64,000 bases of DNA from Nitrospirota bacterium (GTDB taxonomy: Bacteria; Nitrospirota; Nitrospiria; Nitrospirales; Nitrospiraceae), in the NCBI GenBank assembly GCA_040755395.1, contig JBFMAX010000004.1:62001-126000 (forward strand). The letters run 5' to 3'. Shown piece by piece: positions 8,578 through 18,255 of this stretch (position 1 is the stretch's first letter; every line of letters starts with the position of its first letter). Below the pieces are notes generated by a model. The model worked only from the letters and a program-made list of their open reading frames with translations, searched no databases and was not told the origin of the DNA. A program made the translations under genes and the position numbers.

Positions 8578-9546
8578 GTGCGGCGACAGTGCGAAGGACT
8601 GCTGCGGATGTGCCTGCCGGTTACCGTGATCGGACTAGGAGGATGCGCCAACTGGTTCGACCACCGGGGCGACTTCCCCTTCGCCGCTCCGTCATCCCCT
8701 TCCGGCATCGTGCTGAGCCTGCCATCGTCGCTGGAGCAGACAAACGAGCAACCCGTCGTGTCTGTGGCGATCACCACGGATCAGCCTGGGCCGGTCCTTG
8801 CTCAAGCCGCTCCCGAGCCGCAGACGGCCCAGGACGAATTCTATGATCCTTTTGCCAAACCCGGCGAAGCCCTCTCCGAACAGGAAGAGTACGATCCCTG
8901 GGAACGGTTCAACAGCGTCATGTTCGAGTTCAATCGCAGAGTCGACCGGTATGTGGTGAAACCGGTTGCGCAGGTCTACAACTTCATTCTGCCTGATCGG
9001 GTACAGGTCAGCGTGAGCAACTTCTTTCATAACGTTCGGTTCGTGCCTCGGTTCGTGAACAACCTCTTTCAGGGAAAAGTCAAAGGGGCCGGATTGGAAC
9101 TGGGACGTTTTGTCGTGAACACAACCTTGGGCGTCGCGGGATTCTTCGACGTCGCGAAGGACGGGTTCAATTGGCAGACGCCCGATGAAGATTCGGGCCA
9201 GACGCTCGGTGTGTATGGGGTCGGCCCCGGTCCATATTTGGTGTTGCCCCTGCTTCCGCCGTTGACGGTCCGGGATGCCGTCGGGTATGTGGTCGACCTC
9301 GCGCTCGACCCGATCAACTGGCTGGTGTTCCCAATAGTGGAAGCCGAAGGTGTTCCGTCGCTGGTCGCCCACAAGAATCGCACCACGTCAACGTTTGCCC
9401 AGCTCGGCACCCGTGCCGGCCAGATTGTCAACGAACGGTCGCTGAACCTGGAAACGTTTGAGGGAGTGGAAGAAGCGACGCTCGATCTCTACACCGCGGT
9501 CCGCAACGCTTATCTCCAGAAGCGGGCGAAAGCGATCCGGGAATGA
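8578..9546 (+). CDS. mlaA: MlaA (VacJ) outer-membrane lipoprotein
   Basis: A 322-residue MlaA/VacJ family lipoprotein, the outer-membrane component that removes phospholipids from the outer leaflet and hands them to the Mla pathway. The lipobox GLGGC lies near residue 22. The MlaA domain starts at DPWERFNSVMFEFNRRVD and continues through NFFHNVRFVPRFVNNLFQGK, GFFDVAKD and the family-typical LGVYGVGPGPYLVLPLLPP. The GTG start is chosen because AAAGGAGG sits 7 bases upstream; an ATG 30 bases earlier lacks one. No other mla genes are in the window. The gene ends just before an inverted-repeat element shared with the convergent kbl gene. Confidence 0.9.
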   Translation: MRRQCEGLLRMCLPVTVIGLGGCANWFDHRGDFPFAAPSSPSGIVLSLPSSLEQTNEQPVVSVAITTDQPGPVLAQAAPEPQTAQDEFYDPFAKPGEALSEQEEYDPWERFNSVMFEFNRRVDRYVVKPVAQVYNFILPDRVQVSVSNFFHNVRFVPRFVNNLFQGKVKGAGLELGRFVVNTTLGVAGFFDVAKDGFNWQTPDEDSGQTLGVYGVGPGPYLVLPLLPPLTVRDAVGYVVDLALDPINWLVFPIVEAEGVPSLVAHKNRTTSTFAQLGTRAGQIVNERSLNLETFEGVEEATLDLYTAVRNAYLQKRAKAIRE

Positions 9547-9547
9547 C

Positions 9548-9647
9548 GTGAGGCGTGAAACGTGAGGCGTAAGGCGTGACCTACTGACGGGTATGGGGGC
9601 GGCATCAGTCGATCCTGGTTTCTTACGCCTGACGCTTTACGCCTCAC
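9548..9647. repeat. Intergenic imperfect inverted repeat, GTGAGGCGT-word type
   Basis: Between the convergent mlaA and kbl genes. Left arm 9548-9573 and right arm 9622-9647 match as an inverted repeat at 23 of 26 positions. Each arm is itself made of near-repeats of a GTGAGGCGTRA word. It could act as a bidirectional terminator. Confidence 0.7.
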
Positions 9648-9657
9648 GCCTAACGAG

Positions 9658-10848
9658 TTACGTGATGACGCCCAGTTCGCGTCCGACCGTCGCGAAGGCC
9701 TGCACCGCGCGTTCGAGTTGCGCGCGTGTGTGGGCGGCCGAGATCTGCACGCGAATCCGCGCCTGCCCCTTCGGCACCACCGGATAGCTGAATCCCACCA
9801 CATAGATCCCTTCCCGGAGCAGCCGGTCCGCCATCTGCGTCGCCAGTTTGGCCTCGCCGAGCATAATCGGAATGATCGGATGGTCGCCGGAGATGAGGTT
9901 GAAGCCGAGCGCGGTGAGCTGCGACCGGAAGAACGCCGTGTTCTCGCGGAGCGCGGTTCGTAACGCATCCCCTTGCGCCACAAGCTTCAGCGCCTGGAGC
10001 GCGGCGGACGTGATCACCGGCGGCAGGGCGTTCGAAAACAGATACGGCCGCGAACGCTGTCGGAGCAACTCGATGATCTCCGCCCGTCCCGAGGTGAAGC
10101 CGCCCGCCGCGCCGCCCAGCGCCTTACCCAGCGTGCTGGTGACGAGGTCGATCCGGTCCGCGACCCCGAAGTGGTCAGGGGTCCCGCGTCCGCCCTTGCC
10201 GAGCACGCCGGTCGCGTGGCTGTCGTCCACGACGATCGCCGCGTCATAGCGCTCCGCCAGTGCCACGATCTCGTCGAGCTTCGCCGGATCACCGTCCATG
10301 GAAAACACGCCGTCGGTGGCGATCAGCCGCAGCCGGCAGGAGGAAGCCTCACGCAGCCGCGCTTCCAGATCGTGCATGTCGGAGTGGGCATAGCGGAACC
10401 GCTTGGCCTTGCACAATCGGATTCCGTCGATCAGGCTGGCGTGATTCAACGCATCGCTGATGACAGCGTCCCGTTCGTCCAGCAGGGTTTCGAACAGACC
10501 GGTGTTAGCGTCAAAGCAGGAGCTGTACAGGATCGTATCGCCGGTCCCCAGGAAGGTGCTGATCGCTTGCTCGAGGCGCTTGTGCAGATCCTGCGTCCCG
10601 CAGATGAAGCGGACGGACGCCATTCCGTACCCATGTTGCTTGAGTCCGTCGATTGCCGCCTGGCGGACATCGGGGTGATTCGCCAATCCCAGATAGTTGT
10701 TCGCGCAGAGATTGAGGACCTCGCCCTGAGCCACCCGGATTTCGGCGCCCTGCGGACCCAGGATCTGGCGTTCGGCTTTGTACAGACCGGCCGAGCGAAT
10801 CTCAGCCAACTGTTCAGTGACAGCTTTTTTGAACGAATGGTACGCCAT
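9658..10848 (-). CDS. kbl: Glycine C-acetyltransferase (2-amino-3-ketobutyrate CoA ligase)
   Basis: A 396-residue PLP-dependent alpha-oxoamine synthase that cleaves 2-amino-3-ketobutyrate with CoA to glycine and acetyl-CoA. Length matches the Escherichia coli enzyme. Visible landmarks are [10 protein letters not shown] near residue 50, [10 protein letters not shown] and the PLP-lysine motif [13 protein letters not shown]. The start [14 protein letters not shown] is chosen because upstream in-frame sequence is low-complexity and outside the family. It follows tdh on the same strand after 125 bases, giving the threonine dehydrogenase to glycine pathway. Confidence 0.93.
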   Translation of the reverse strand: MAYHSFKKAVTEQLAEIRSAGLYKAERQILGPQGAEIRVAQGEVLNLCANNYLGLANHPDVRQAAIDGLKQHGYGMASVRFICGTQDLHKRLEQAISTFLGTGDTILYSSCFDANTGLFETLLDERDAVISDALNHASLIDGIRLCKAKRFRYAHSDMHDLEARLREASSCRLRLIATDGVFSMDGDPAKLDEIVALAERYDAAIVVDDSHATGVLGKGGRGTPDHFGVADRIDLVTSTLGKALGGAAGGFTSGRAEIIELLRQRSRPYLFSNALPPVITSAALQALKLVAQGDALRTALRENTAFFRSQLTALGFNLISGDHPIIPIMLGEAKLATQMADRLLREGIYVVGFSYPVVPKGQARIRVQISAAHTRAQLERAVQAFATVGRELGVIT

Positions 10849-10879
10849 GGATCTTCGCGCGAGACGTGCGAGATAGGCG

Positions 10880-10911
10880 GGCACCCATTGCTTCCAGATA
10901 CAATGGGTGCC
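10880..10911. repeat. Perfect hairpin between tdh and kbl
   Basis: GGCACCCATTG (10880-10890) and CAATGGGTGCC (10901-10911) form an 11-bp perfect stem with a 10-base loop. It has no T tract on the minus strand. The hairpin sits inside a larger region of GCGAGAC-type words (about 10852-10970) that also tends to pair with itself. It may stabilise one part of the transcript or attenuate it. Confidence 0.6.
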
Positions 10912-10973
10912 GGCGCGAAGCGAAGGATTTACTCGTCGCGCTTTTCTCGCATGTCCCGCCTGTCGCGCGTTCC

Positions 10974-12008
10974 CTACGGAACCAACACCACCTTCCCACA
11001 CTGCCCCGATTTGATCAATTCGAAGCCGCGCGTGAACTCGGCCATGGGCAAGGTGTGGGTGACAGCCGGTCTGACATTGAGCCCGGCCTTGAAGAGCCCG
11101 GCCAGGCGGTACCAGGTGCCGAACAGCCGCCGTCCGGTGACGCCGTACACGCGGATGCCCTTGAAGATGATCTCATTGGGGAGATCGAAACAGACTTGCC
11201 CGGTCGGAATGCCGAAGAGGGTCACCCGCCCGCCGTTCTTCACCGAACGGAACGTCTGGTGCAGCGCGGCGGGATCGCCGGACATTTCCAACGCCGTGTC
11301 CACGCCCTCGCCGCCGGTCATTTCGAGAATCGCCGCCGCGATCTGCTCCGGCGAATCCGTCTTGGCGTTGATCGTGTGGTGGACCCCGAGCTGCTTGGCC
11401 AGCCCCAACCGGTAGTCGCTCACGTCGGAGGCGATGATGACGGAAGCGCCGGCGACCTTGGCGACGGCGGCGGCGAAGAGCCCGGTGGGTCCGCAGCCGG
11501 TGATCAGCAGCGTCCGCCCGGCCAGGTCCTCCGCCAGGGCGGCGTCCACCGCGTTCCCCAACGGTTCTTGGATGCAGGCCAGCTCCGGCGGGATCTCCGG
11601 CGAAGTTTTCCAGAGCACTCGCTCGGGCAGGGCGACATATTCGGCGTAGGAGCCGTCCCGGTCGACACCGAGAATGCGGTAATCCCGGCAGACATGGGCT
11701 TGGCCGGTCCGGCATTGGAAACAGCGTCCGCAGGTGATGTGCGACTCCGCCGCGACATAATCCCCGACGGACACCAGCGTGACATCCGGCCCCACCTCCA
11801 CGACCTCGCCGCACATCTCGTGACCGATGATGCGGGGCGGGTGAATCCGGCTCTGAGCCCACTCATCCCAATTGTAGATATGCGCATCGGTCCCGCAAAT
11901 GGATGTCGCTTTCACCCGGACGATCGCTTCCCCAGGGCCCGGCGTCGGGTCCGGCCAATTCGTCAGCGTCATGCCGGATTGGGACGTGACTTTGACGAGG
12001 GCTCTCAT
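10974..12008 (-). CDS. tdh: L-threonine 3-dehydrogenase
   Basis: A 344-residue zinc-dependent medium-chain dehydrogenase that oxidises L-threonine with NAD to 2-amino-3-ketobutyrate. The catalytic-zinc region is [15 protein letters not shown] near residue 38, the Tdh-specific form. Structural-zinc cysteines are [15 protein letters not shown], and the Rossmann motif is [18 protein letters not shown] is preferred as start because GGAG lies 6 bases upstream and it matches the family N-terminus. Its product feeds kbl downstream. It is divergent from the TonB-C-like gene. Confidence 0.93.
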   Translation of the reverse strand: MRALVKVTSQSGMTLTNWPDPTPGPGEAIVRVKATSICGTDAHIYNWDEWAQSRIHPPRIIGHEMCGEVVEVGPDVTLVSVGDYVAAESHITCGRCFQCRTGQAHVCRDYRILGVDRDGSYAEYVALPERVLWKTSPEIPPELACIQEPLGNAVDAALAEDLAGRTLLITGCGPTGLFAAAVAKVAGASVIIASDVSDYRLGLAKQLGVHHTINAKTDSPEQIAAAILEMTGGEGVDTALEMSGDPAALHQTFRSVKNGGRVTLFGIPTGQVCFDLPNEIIFKGIRVYGVTGRRLFGTWYRLAGLFKAGLNVRPAVTHTLPMAEFTRGFELIKSGQCGKVVLVP

Positions 12009-12113
12009 TCCATCTCCGTTCATCTCCATTATACACAAGGCGCATGGATCCCTAGGCCGATTATGCGAAAAAAGAGGGTTGATCGGCGCGCAGAGTCTCG
12101 CTAGGATTCGCCC

Positions 12114-13106
12114 ATGACCCTGTGGGCACCGCGATTCCTGTGGACCGCCTCGTTCTTGGTCGCAGCAAGTGTTCTGGCTTCTCTTTCCGGCGCCTCGGCC
12201 GCTCCATCGCAACCCAACTCGCCCGGCACACTGAAACGATGGGTTCAGTTCGAGCTAGTCGGCGCTGATCCCGACGGGGTGGTCTCGGTCGACAAGAGCT
12301 TCGAATTGGCGGTGATGCTTGGCGGAGTGCCTCTCGGGAATGATCCCGTGGTCGCGGTGTTCGACACCCCCTGGTTCAAGCGACGGATCGTTCCGATGGC
12401 GCCGGACTCGATCCCTATGACCCTGCGCGGGTCGGTGGTGTTGGAGCCGCACCCGCTGAGCGCGACGTCGGTTCCGCCGAAGGCCGCCAGGATTCAAGTG
12501 ACATTCGCGCGGTTTCGGAACATGAAGCTGGACCGAATCATGACCCGGGTTGTCTATGTGACACTGGGCCGGCCCGAAGCGGCTGCACAAGGGGACACGA
12601 TGGCGGCGACGGCGGAAGAAGAGAAAGACGCGGGCGACGCGTCGCAAGATGAAGCCCAGTTGGAGGTGCAGCCGGATGTGAAGCCGATGGTCAACGCGCT
12701 GATTTCCGAGGAGGACCTGCTGCCTCTGCCGGCGCCCGACGAGGGCAACGCGTATTGGCACGAGGTGAGCCGGTTGATCAGCCGCAGTTGGAGTCACCGG
12801 ATGCGCCACCAGCGGCAGATTCCCGCGAGGGAGACCGTGCGGGTCCGCTTTCGGATGTACGCGAGCGGTCATGCCCAGTTGATCGAGATCGAACGGGGGT
12901 CCGGGGTGCGCGACATCGACGAGGCCGGCATTCAGGCCATCATCCAAGCCGAACCGTTCCCGCCGTTTCCGCGGGAGTTGGGAACGGAGGCCGTCGATGT
13001 GCACATCCGGATGCGGACCGGTTTGCACTCCGTGGTCAAGAACGTCCAATCTCCGAAAAGCCGGCGCAACGGCGCCGCGACGGTGACCCCGCAGCCCAAA
13101 CCCTGA
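12114..13106 (+). CDS. Exported protein with TonB C-terminal-like domain
   Basis: A 330-residue protein with a signal peptide (residues 1-31, ending ...ASAAPS). The middle has an acidic stretch near residue 165. The C-terminal ~95 residues (ISRSWSHRMRHQRQIPARETVR ... GIQAIIQAEPFPPFPREL) look like a TonB C-terminal domain, as in TonB or TolA-like periplasmic proteins. There is no N-terminal membrane anchor other than the signal sequence and no exbB/exbD nearby, so it is unlikely to be a standard energy transducer. The first half matches nothing I recognise. Confidence 0.6.
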   Translation: MTLWAPRFLWTASFLVAASVLASLSGASAAPSQPNSPGTLKRWVQFELVGADPDGVVSVDKSFELAVMLGGVPLGNDPVVAVFDTPWFKRRIVPMAPDSIPMTLRGSVVLEPHPLSATSVPPKAARIQVTFARFRNMKLDRIMTRVVYVTLGRPEAAAQGDTMAATAEEEKDAGDASQDEAQLEVQPDVKPMVNALISEEDLLPLPAPDEGNAYWHEVSRLISRSWSHRMRHQRQIPARETVRVRFRMYASGHAQLIEIERGSGVRDIDEAGIQAIIQAEPFPPFPRELGTEAVDVHIRMRTGLHSVVKNVQSPKSRRNGAATVTPQPKP

Positions 13107-13151
13107 CCGGTCTACGTCGAGCCTTACCCCCAGGAACAGGCGAAGCCGATC

Positions 13152-14150
13152 ATGAGAGCCATGGTCTTGGAGAAACCCGGCAAGGTGGTGGCCAAGCCGC
13201 TCGCCCTGCGCGACGTGCCCGTCCCGGAGGCGGGAAGAGACCAGGTGCGCATCCGAGTCCGCGCCTGCGGCGTCTGTCGAACCGACTTGCACATTGTGGA
13301 AGGAGAGCTGCCACCGGGCAAACAGCCGGTAATTCCCGGCCATCAGGTTGTCGGGATCGTGGATCAGGTCGGCAAGGATGTCGCCGACGTGAAGGAGGGC
13401 GACCGTGTCGGCATCGCCTGGCTCCAGGAGACCTGCGGCCGGTGCGAGTTCTGCGCAAGCGGGCGTGAGAACCTCTGCCTCTCGGCGAAATTCACCGGGT
13501 ATCACGTGGACGGCGGCTATGCCGAATGGGCGGTCGTGCCCGCCCGCTTCGCCTATCCGGTCCCGCCGATTTTCAACGACGACGAAACGGCGCCGCTGCT
13601 CTGCGCCGGCATCATCGGTTATCGGGCGCTGCGGCTCAGCGGCGTCAGGCCTGGACAACGGCTGGGGCTCTACGGGTTCGGCGCCTCGGCCCATATCGCC
13701 ATCCAAGTGGCGCGGCATCGGGGCTGCTCGGTCTATGTGTGTTCCTTGAAGGAAGAACATCGTGCGCTCGCCCGTGAACTGGGCGCGGTCTGGGTCGGCG
13801 GGGCGGCCGACCTGCCGCCCGACAAATTGCACGGCGCCATCATCTTCGCGCCAGCCGGCGAACTGGTGCCGCCGGCGCTGCGGGCATTGGAGCGGGGCGG
13901 CACCCTGGCTCTGGCGGGCATCCATATGACGACGATTCCACCGTTGGACTACGACGCCGATCTGTTCGGCGAACGAGTCATCCGCAGCGTGACGGCGAAC
14001 ACGAAGCAGGACGGGCTCGACCTGCTGCGGGAAGCGGCGGCCATTCCGATTCGTCCCCGCACGCAGCGGTTCCGGTTGGAAGAGGCGAATCAGGCCCTCC
14101 AGGCGCTCAAGGCCGGGACGATCAAGGGCGCCGGTGTGCTCGTGCTGTGA
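13152..14150 (+). CDS. Zinc-dependent alcohol dehydrogenase (AdhA-like)
   Basis: A 332-residue medium-chain alcohol dehydrogenase. Catalytic zinc residues are in ACGVCRTDLHIVEG near residue 37 and GHQVVG. The structural zinc site is CGRCEFCASGRENLC near residue 95, and the nucleotide-binding stretch is GLYGFGASAHIAIQVA. It resembles the single-domain AdhA group that oxidises short alcohols or reduces aldehydes with NAD(P). It lies 45 bases after the TonB-C-like gene. Substrate cannot be specified. Confidence 0.85.
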   Translation: MRAMVLEKPGKVVAKPLALRDVPVPEAGRDQVRIRVRACGVCRTDLHIVEGELPPGKQPVIPGHQVVGIVDQVGKDVADVKEGDRVGIAWLQETCGRCEFCASGRENLCLSAKFTGYHVDGGYAEWAVVPARFAYPVPPIFNDDETAPLLCAGIIGYRALRLSGVRPGQRLGLYGFGASAHIAIQVARHRGCSVYVCSLKEEHRALARELGAVWVGGAADLPPDKLHGAIIFAPAGELVPPALRALERGGTLALAGIHMTTIPPLDYDADLFGERVIRSVTANTKQDGLDLLREAAAIPIRPRTQRFRLEEANQALQALKAGTIKGAGVLVL

Positions 14151-14157
14151 ACATGAA

Positions 14158-14228
14158 GCCGTCAGCCGTCAGCTTACTTTCCTTACTGAAGACTGATCGC
14201 TGACAACTGACGGCTGAAAACTGACCGC
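14158..14228. repeat. Intergenic inverted repeat, CAGCCGTCAGC-word type
   Basis: TCAGCCGTCAG (14162-14172) pairs perfectly with CTGACGGCTGA (14207-14217). Surrounding bases carry further near-copies of the same word (CCGTCAGC, CTGACAACTGAC). It sits in a 150-base gap between tandem genes. Confidence 0.65.
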
Positions 14229-14300
14229 TCCTCCCGCGCCTCGTTGAGCGCGACAAGCGGGCCTGGAAAACCAAGCGCGGTCCTGTGTAGGATGGGCGCA

Positions 14301-14891
14301 ATGACGCGCGCGATGACAACTCTCTTCCTGACGATTCTAGGCCTGCTCCCGGTCTCCGGCGTCTGGGCGCTGGAATTCACCGCCGACCAGATCACCAAAA
14401 TCGACGGCCGCGTCCGTAAGGCCAATATCTATTACCGGGACGACATGTGGCGCATCGAGCATCACAACCTCGGCCCGGTCAACGTCACGATCGTCCGCAA
14501 GGACAAGCAGGTGATGTGGCTGCTGCTCTCGCGGATGAAACACTTCAAGACGGTTCCGTACGATCCCGAGCAGGCGCCCAAAGTCAGCGAGCATCTCAAC
14601 GGCGAGGTTTCGCGCGAAGAGATCGGGACCGAGGTGCGGGAGGGCCATCCCACGATCCTGTACGAAGTCACCGTCAAGCAAGGCGACCGGACCGACGTCT
14701 ATTATCAATGGTTCGCCACCGATATCCGGTTCCCGATGAAACTCGCGCGCAAGGACGGCAGTTGGATCGTGGAATACCAGCATGTGAAGCTCCGGTCCGT
14801 CTCGGATTTTCTCTTTCAGTTGCCGGTGAACTTTCGGCCCCTCGAAGAATTCGACGGGCTCCCGCAGGAAAAGAAAGACAAAGGCATGTAG
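14301..14891 (+). CDS. LolA-like / DUF4412 exported protein
   Basis: A 196-residue exported protein with signal peptide MTRAMTTLFLTILGLLPVSGVWA and a beta-rich mature part (FTADQITKIDGRVRKANIYY, then KQVMWLLLSRMKHFKTVPY). The pattern resembles DUF4412 and the LolA-type lipoprotein-binding fold. The ATG at 14301 has a weak AGGATGG upstream; 14292 and 14313 are alternatives. It precedes the SUMF1-like gene by 19 bases, so the two are probably one operon. Function unknown. Confidence 0.65.
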   Translation: MTRAMTTLFLTILGLLPVSGVWALEFTADQITKIDGRVRKANIYYRDDMWRIEHHNLGPVNVTIVRKDKQVMWLLLSRMKHFKTVPYDPEQAPKVSEHLNGEVSREEIGTEVREGHPTILYEVTVKQGDRTDVYYQWFATDIRFPMKLARKDGSWIVEYQHVKLRSVSDFLFQLPVNFRPLEEFDGLPQEKKDKGM

Positions 14892-14910
14892 GCAAGGGGG
14901 GAAAACGACG

Positions 14911-15843
14911 GTGCGGGCGCGAAATGCGATGTTGGCCGGAGTGCTGTTTGCGGTGGCCATGGGCGGTGTCGGTTGGGCGCTGGATGTGGCGGATGTGACG
15001 CCGGAATGGACCCCGGAAGGGAAGAAGATCGCCGCGGAGCGGGCCAAGCTGCCGGCGAAGGATGAGATGGTGCGGATCCCCGCGGGCTGGTTCCTGATGG
15101 GCAGCGACAAGAAGGTGGACAGGAACGCCTATCCGCCGGAGTTGCCGCAGCGGAAAGTCTATCTGGACGCCTATGACATCGACCAATATGAAGTGACGAC
15201 CGTGCAGTTTCTGAGGTTCGTCCTGGCGACGGACCGGCCCCCGCTGGTGGATTGGAAATACGACGGCGGCAATTTCCAAGAAGCGATGGCGTCCCATCCG
15301 GTGATGCATGTGTCCTGGTACGACGCGGAAGCCTATTGCAAGTGGGCCGGGAAGCGGTTGCCGACCGAAGCCGAATGGGAAAAGGCGGCGCGGGGCGAAG
15401 ACGGCCGCATCTATCCTTGGGGGAACCAGCCGGCCGGGTTGTCCCGCGCGAATTTCGGCCGAACGGGATTGTCGGGGCCGGTCCGCGATCGACCGGAGCG
15501 GCTGCTGCTGTATCCGCCGATCATCTCCGTGGACAAGTATGAGAACGCGGTCAGCCCGTACGGGGTGTTTCAAATGGCGGGCAATGTCGCGGAGTGGGTG
15601 GCGGACTGGTACGACCCCGCTTATTACAAGACGGCTCCGGACAAGAATCCGAAAGGACCGGAGAGCGGCACTCAGAAGGCCTTCCGCGGAGGCGGCTGGA
15701 TCGACAGCACGCCTGTCGTGCGGGCCGCCCAGCGCAATGGAACCGATCCGAACACGAAAATGAACTGGCTGGGCTTCCGCTGCGCGCGTGACGCGAAGGA
15801 TGGCGGGGACCAGGCCGAAGCGAAACCGCGGCAGACCGGCTGA
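14911..15843 (+). CDS. SUMF1/formylglycine-generating-enzyme-like protein
   Basis: A 310-residue exported protein with a C-type-lectin-like SUMF1 (EgtB/PvdO/FGE-sulfatase) domain from about residue 45: MVRIPAGWFLMGSD, SWYDAEAYCKWAGKRLPTEA, YPWGN, VFQMAGNVAEWVADWYDP and GFRCARD. A signal-like segment (GVLFAVAMGGVGWALDV) precedes it. The GTG start is preceded by a G-rich site (AAGGGGGG). Cysteine pairs needed for true formylglycine generation are not obvious, so a non-FGE role is likely. A paralogue lies at 17230-18090. Confidence 0.82.
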   Translation: MRARNAMLAGVLFAVAMGGVGWALDVADVTPEWTPEGKKIAAERAKLPAKDEMVRIPAGWFLMGSDKKVDRNAYPPELPQRKVYLDAYDIDQYEVTTVQFLRFVLATDRPPLVDWKYDGGNFQEAMASHPVMHVSWYDAEAYCKWAGKRLPTEAEWEKAARGEDGRIYPWGNQPAGLSRANFGRTGLSGPVRDRPERLLLYPPIISVDKYENAVSPYGVFQMAGNVAEWVADWYDPAYYKTAPDKNPKGPESGTQKAFRGGGWIDSTPVVRAAQRNGTDPNTKMNWLGFRCARDAKDGGDQAEAKPRQTG

Positions 15844-15915
15844 CACTGAATGAGAGGAACGCGTGAGCGTGGCGCGGACTGCCTTCACCGTGTCCCATTC
15901 CTCGCCCCTTACCAT

Positions 15916-16797
15916 TCACCTCTGATCCCCTGACGCACTCCGTCGTTTGTCATCGAGGAGGGGACGCGCCCGCTCGCTGGCTTCCTTGACCAGGACGCCC
16001 ATCTTGGGGTGGGAAGGTTCCAGGTCCACGGGCAGACCGTAGCGGCGGAGGCGCTCGCTGGCCGTCGGGCCGATCGATGCCGTCACGACTCGCTGCACGG
16101 CTTGCCGAAACCGGTCCGTCTTCTTGTCCTGCTCCAGCAGTTGCATCAGATGGTCCACTTGCGCCGCGTTGGTGATCAACACCACGTCCACCTGGCCGGC
16201 TAGGATCGCGTTCAGCGCCTGCTTGAGCGGGCCTGTATCCTCCGGCAACGCCCACCGATAGACGGGCACCCGTGTCACGCGCGCGCCGCGCGCGGCCAAC
16301 GCCTCCAGGAATTCCGCATTCGAGACGCCGTATTCCTGGACCGCGACCCGCAAGCTGGCGACCGGCTTGTGCACATCGAGCGCCTGAAGGATGTCGCGCC
16401 AGGTGTTGGGCTCCGGGACGGTCAGCTCGGGAGTCAGACCGAGGTCTTTGAGAACCGCCACCGGCTTCGGCCCCCGCGCGACGAGGCACGTGCGGGAGAG
16501 CGCCGCCTTGACGGCCTCCAACGGATAGCGGGTCTGCAGCACGTCTACCAGCGCGCGTGTCCCTACGCCGGTCAGCAGGATGATCACATCCACCTGACCG
16601 GCCAGCAGTTGCTCGCCGAACCGGAGCGCCTCCGCGTTGTTGTCCAGCGGGACCTCGCGCAACGCGGGGGCGACGAGCGGTCGGCCGCCATGCCGCGCGA
16701 TCAACCGCGCCATCTCGGTTCCCATGCGGCTTTCGAAGGCGGCGACCGTCAGTCCTTCGAAGTTTGATTGAGCGATCCGGCGATCTGGTGAAGTCAT
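15916..16797 (-). CDS. hemD: Uroporphyrinogen-III synthase
   Basis: A 293-residue HemD-family protein, which closes hydroxymethylbilane to uroporphyrinogen III in heme and siroheme synthesis. The two-lobed pattern is present: GLTVAAFESRMGTEMARLIARHGGRP at the start, LLTGVGTRAL near residue 80, and ITNAAQVDHLMQLL followed by ASIGPTASERLRRYGLPVDLEPSHPKMGVLV at the end. No other heme genes are adjacent. It converges with the SUMF1-like gene. Some HemD-like proteins serve as domains of regulators, but no DNA-binding domain is fused here. Confidence 0.87.
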   Translation of the reverse strand: MTSPDRRIAQSNFEGLTVAAFESRMGTEMARLIARHGGRPLVAPALREVPLDNNAEALRFGEQLLAGQVDVIILLTGVGTRALVDVLQTRYPLEAVKAALSRTCLVARGPKPVAVLKDLGLTPELTVPEPNTWRDILQALDVHKPVASLRVAVQEYGVSNAEFLEALAARGARVTRVPVYRWALPEDTGPLKQALNAILAGQVDVVLITNAAQVDHLMQLLEQDKKTDRFRQAVQRVVTASIGPTASERLRRYGLPVDLEPSHPKMGVLVKEASERARPLLDDKRRSASGDQR

Positions 16798-16840
16798 CGA
16801 GTCTTGCGGTAGCGGCTTAGAAGCCTATTGAGACGGATAG

Positions 16841-17226
16841 TTAGGTGCTTCGCGCTTTGGCCGTCTTGCGAGCGGTCGAGAATATTGCCAGAAGCTCTTT
16901 TGCCTCTTTCGTGATCGCCTGGATTTCCTCGGGAGTGACAATCCCGGCTTCTTCTAGAAGTTCACACCAGAGTAGCGTCTCATCCGCTTCTTCAACGACA
17001 GTGCCGAGCTTCGCAACGAATTCAGCTTTCGATCGTCCCCGGCAAGCTGCTCGATAATTTGCGGCGACGGCCGTTCCCGCCCGAAGCAACTGATCACCCT
17101 CGCTTCTCTTCCGTTCGTGAGTCGTTGAGACAGTTTCACGATGAGAAGGGCGAAGCGCTTTGTTCGTTTTCTCAGATCTTCTGCTTGAGTGCTCCCCAAC
17201 ACTTCACCAAATCGCCAGATCGCCAA
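16841..17226 (-). pseudogene. Four-helix-bundle (TIGR02436/S23-like) protein, frameshifted
   Basis: Two overlapping minus-strand frames together make one four-helix-bundle protein. Frame one (from 17226) gives DLRKRTKRFALLIVKLSQRL, the usual first helix. Frame two (to 16841) gives QLLRAGTAVAANYRAACRGR and EEADETLLWCELLEEAGIV, the usual second half. The switch needed is near 17085-17100, consistent with a single-base indel. Either the gene is broken or there is a sequencing error. The family includes 23S intervening-sequence proteins and genomic copies of unknown role. The local sequence is slightly AT-richer than its neighbours. Confidence 0.7.
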
Positions 17227-17229
17227 ATC

Positions 17230-18090
17230 CTACTTGACCACTGCGTCCTTCGCGCAGCGGAATCCGGTCGACTCGTTCCGGATCGTCGGGTCGCTTTTGA
17301 CCCGGGTGAAGATCCGGACCAGCGGCGTCTCGACCTGCCAGCCCGAACTGCGGATCACCTTGTGCGTGCCGGTGTCGGGGCCTTTGGGGTTCTTGGCCGG
17401 GCTTTTCTCGTAGTATGAGGGGTCGTACCAGTCCGCCACCCATTCCCAGACGTTGCCCGCCATGTCGTAGGCGCCATAGGGGCTCTTGCCCGCTTCGTAA
17501 CTGCCGACCGGCATGAGCGTTTTCTCGCCGATCCATTGTTGGTTGAAGTTGAGGTGCTTGGCCGTCGGTTCGACGTTGCCCCAGGGGAAGCGCCGGTCCT
17601 CCGTCCCCTTGGCGGCTTTTTCCCATTCGGCTTCGGTCGGCAGTCGCTTGCCGGCCCACTTGCAGTAGGCCTCCGCGTCGTACCAATCGACGTTGATGAC
17701 GGGCCGGTCGATCAAGGACTCGGAAATGGCGACCCCTTGCCACAGGTTGCGGGTGGGATTCTTGGGGTTTTGCGGCACGCGATGGCCGGTGGCTTTAACG
17801 AACGCCAGGTACCGACCGTTGGTGACTTCGTATTTATCGATGTAGAAGGCATCCAAGTAGACCTCATGGCGGGGATACTCATCGCGACCGCCGTCCCGGT
17901 CGCCGGCCGGCACGCCCATGGGGAAAGGCCCAGCGGGTACCAGGACCATCGGCGCGCCGTCTTGGCCGGTGATCTCGGTCGGAAGTGTCTTCGGATCCGA
18001 CGACGAGGCGGCCGGGGTTGGGACGGGCTGGATCTCAAGAGCGACCAACAGAGACAGGACGACGAACGAGAGAAAGGTTCGAACGCACAT
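17230..18090 (-). CDS. SUMF1/formylglycine-generating-enzyme-like protein (paralogue)
   Basis: A 286-residue exported protein with signal peptide MCVRTFLSFVVLSLLVALE and a SUMF1-type domain: MVLVPAGPFPMGVP, VDWYDAEAYCKWAGKRLPTEA, FPWGNVEP, GAYDMAGNVWEWVADWYDPSYY and GFRCAKDAVVK. Close in sequence to the gene at 14911, with the same WYDAEAYCKWAGKRLPTEAE block. The start at 18090 is supported by AAGGAG about 8 bases upstream; upstream in-frame codons lack this. Role unknown; such proteins often act in envelope processes or as lectin-like modules. Confidence 0.83.
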   Translation of the reverse strand: MCVRTFLSFVVLSLLVALEIQPVPTPAASSSDPKTLPTEITGQDGAPMVLVPAGPFPMGVPAGDRDGGRDEYPRHEVYLDAFYIDKYEVTNGRYLAFVKATGHRVPQNPKNPTRNLWQGVAISESLIDRPVINVDWYDAEAYCKWAGKRLPTEAEWEKAAKGTEDRRFPWGNVEPTAKHLNFNQQWIGEKTLMPVGSYEAGKSPYGAYDMAGNVWEWVADWYDPSYYEKSPAKNPKGPDTGTHKVIRSSGWQVETPLVRIFTRVKSDPTIRNESTGFRCAKDAVVK

Positions 18091-18255
18091 GGTGCTGAAC
18101 TCCTTGGTTTCGTATGGGGTCATCGAGCGGCATCGTACCACAGGCGATCGGCGAACCGACAGGCGCGGGGAATCCTCAAGGTCGGTGCGAACGCACCTGT
18201 CGGCCGGAATTTCCGTTGACGGGATGACGGCATCTCCCTACTATAACCGCCAAGA

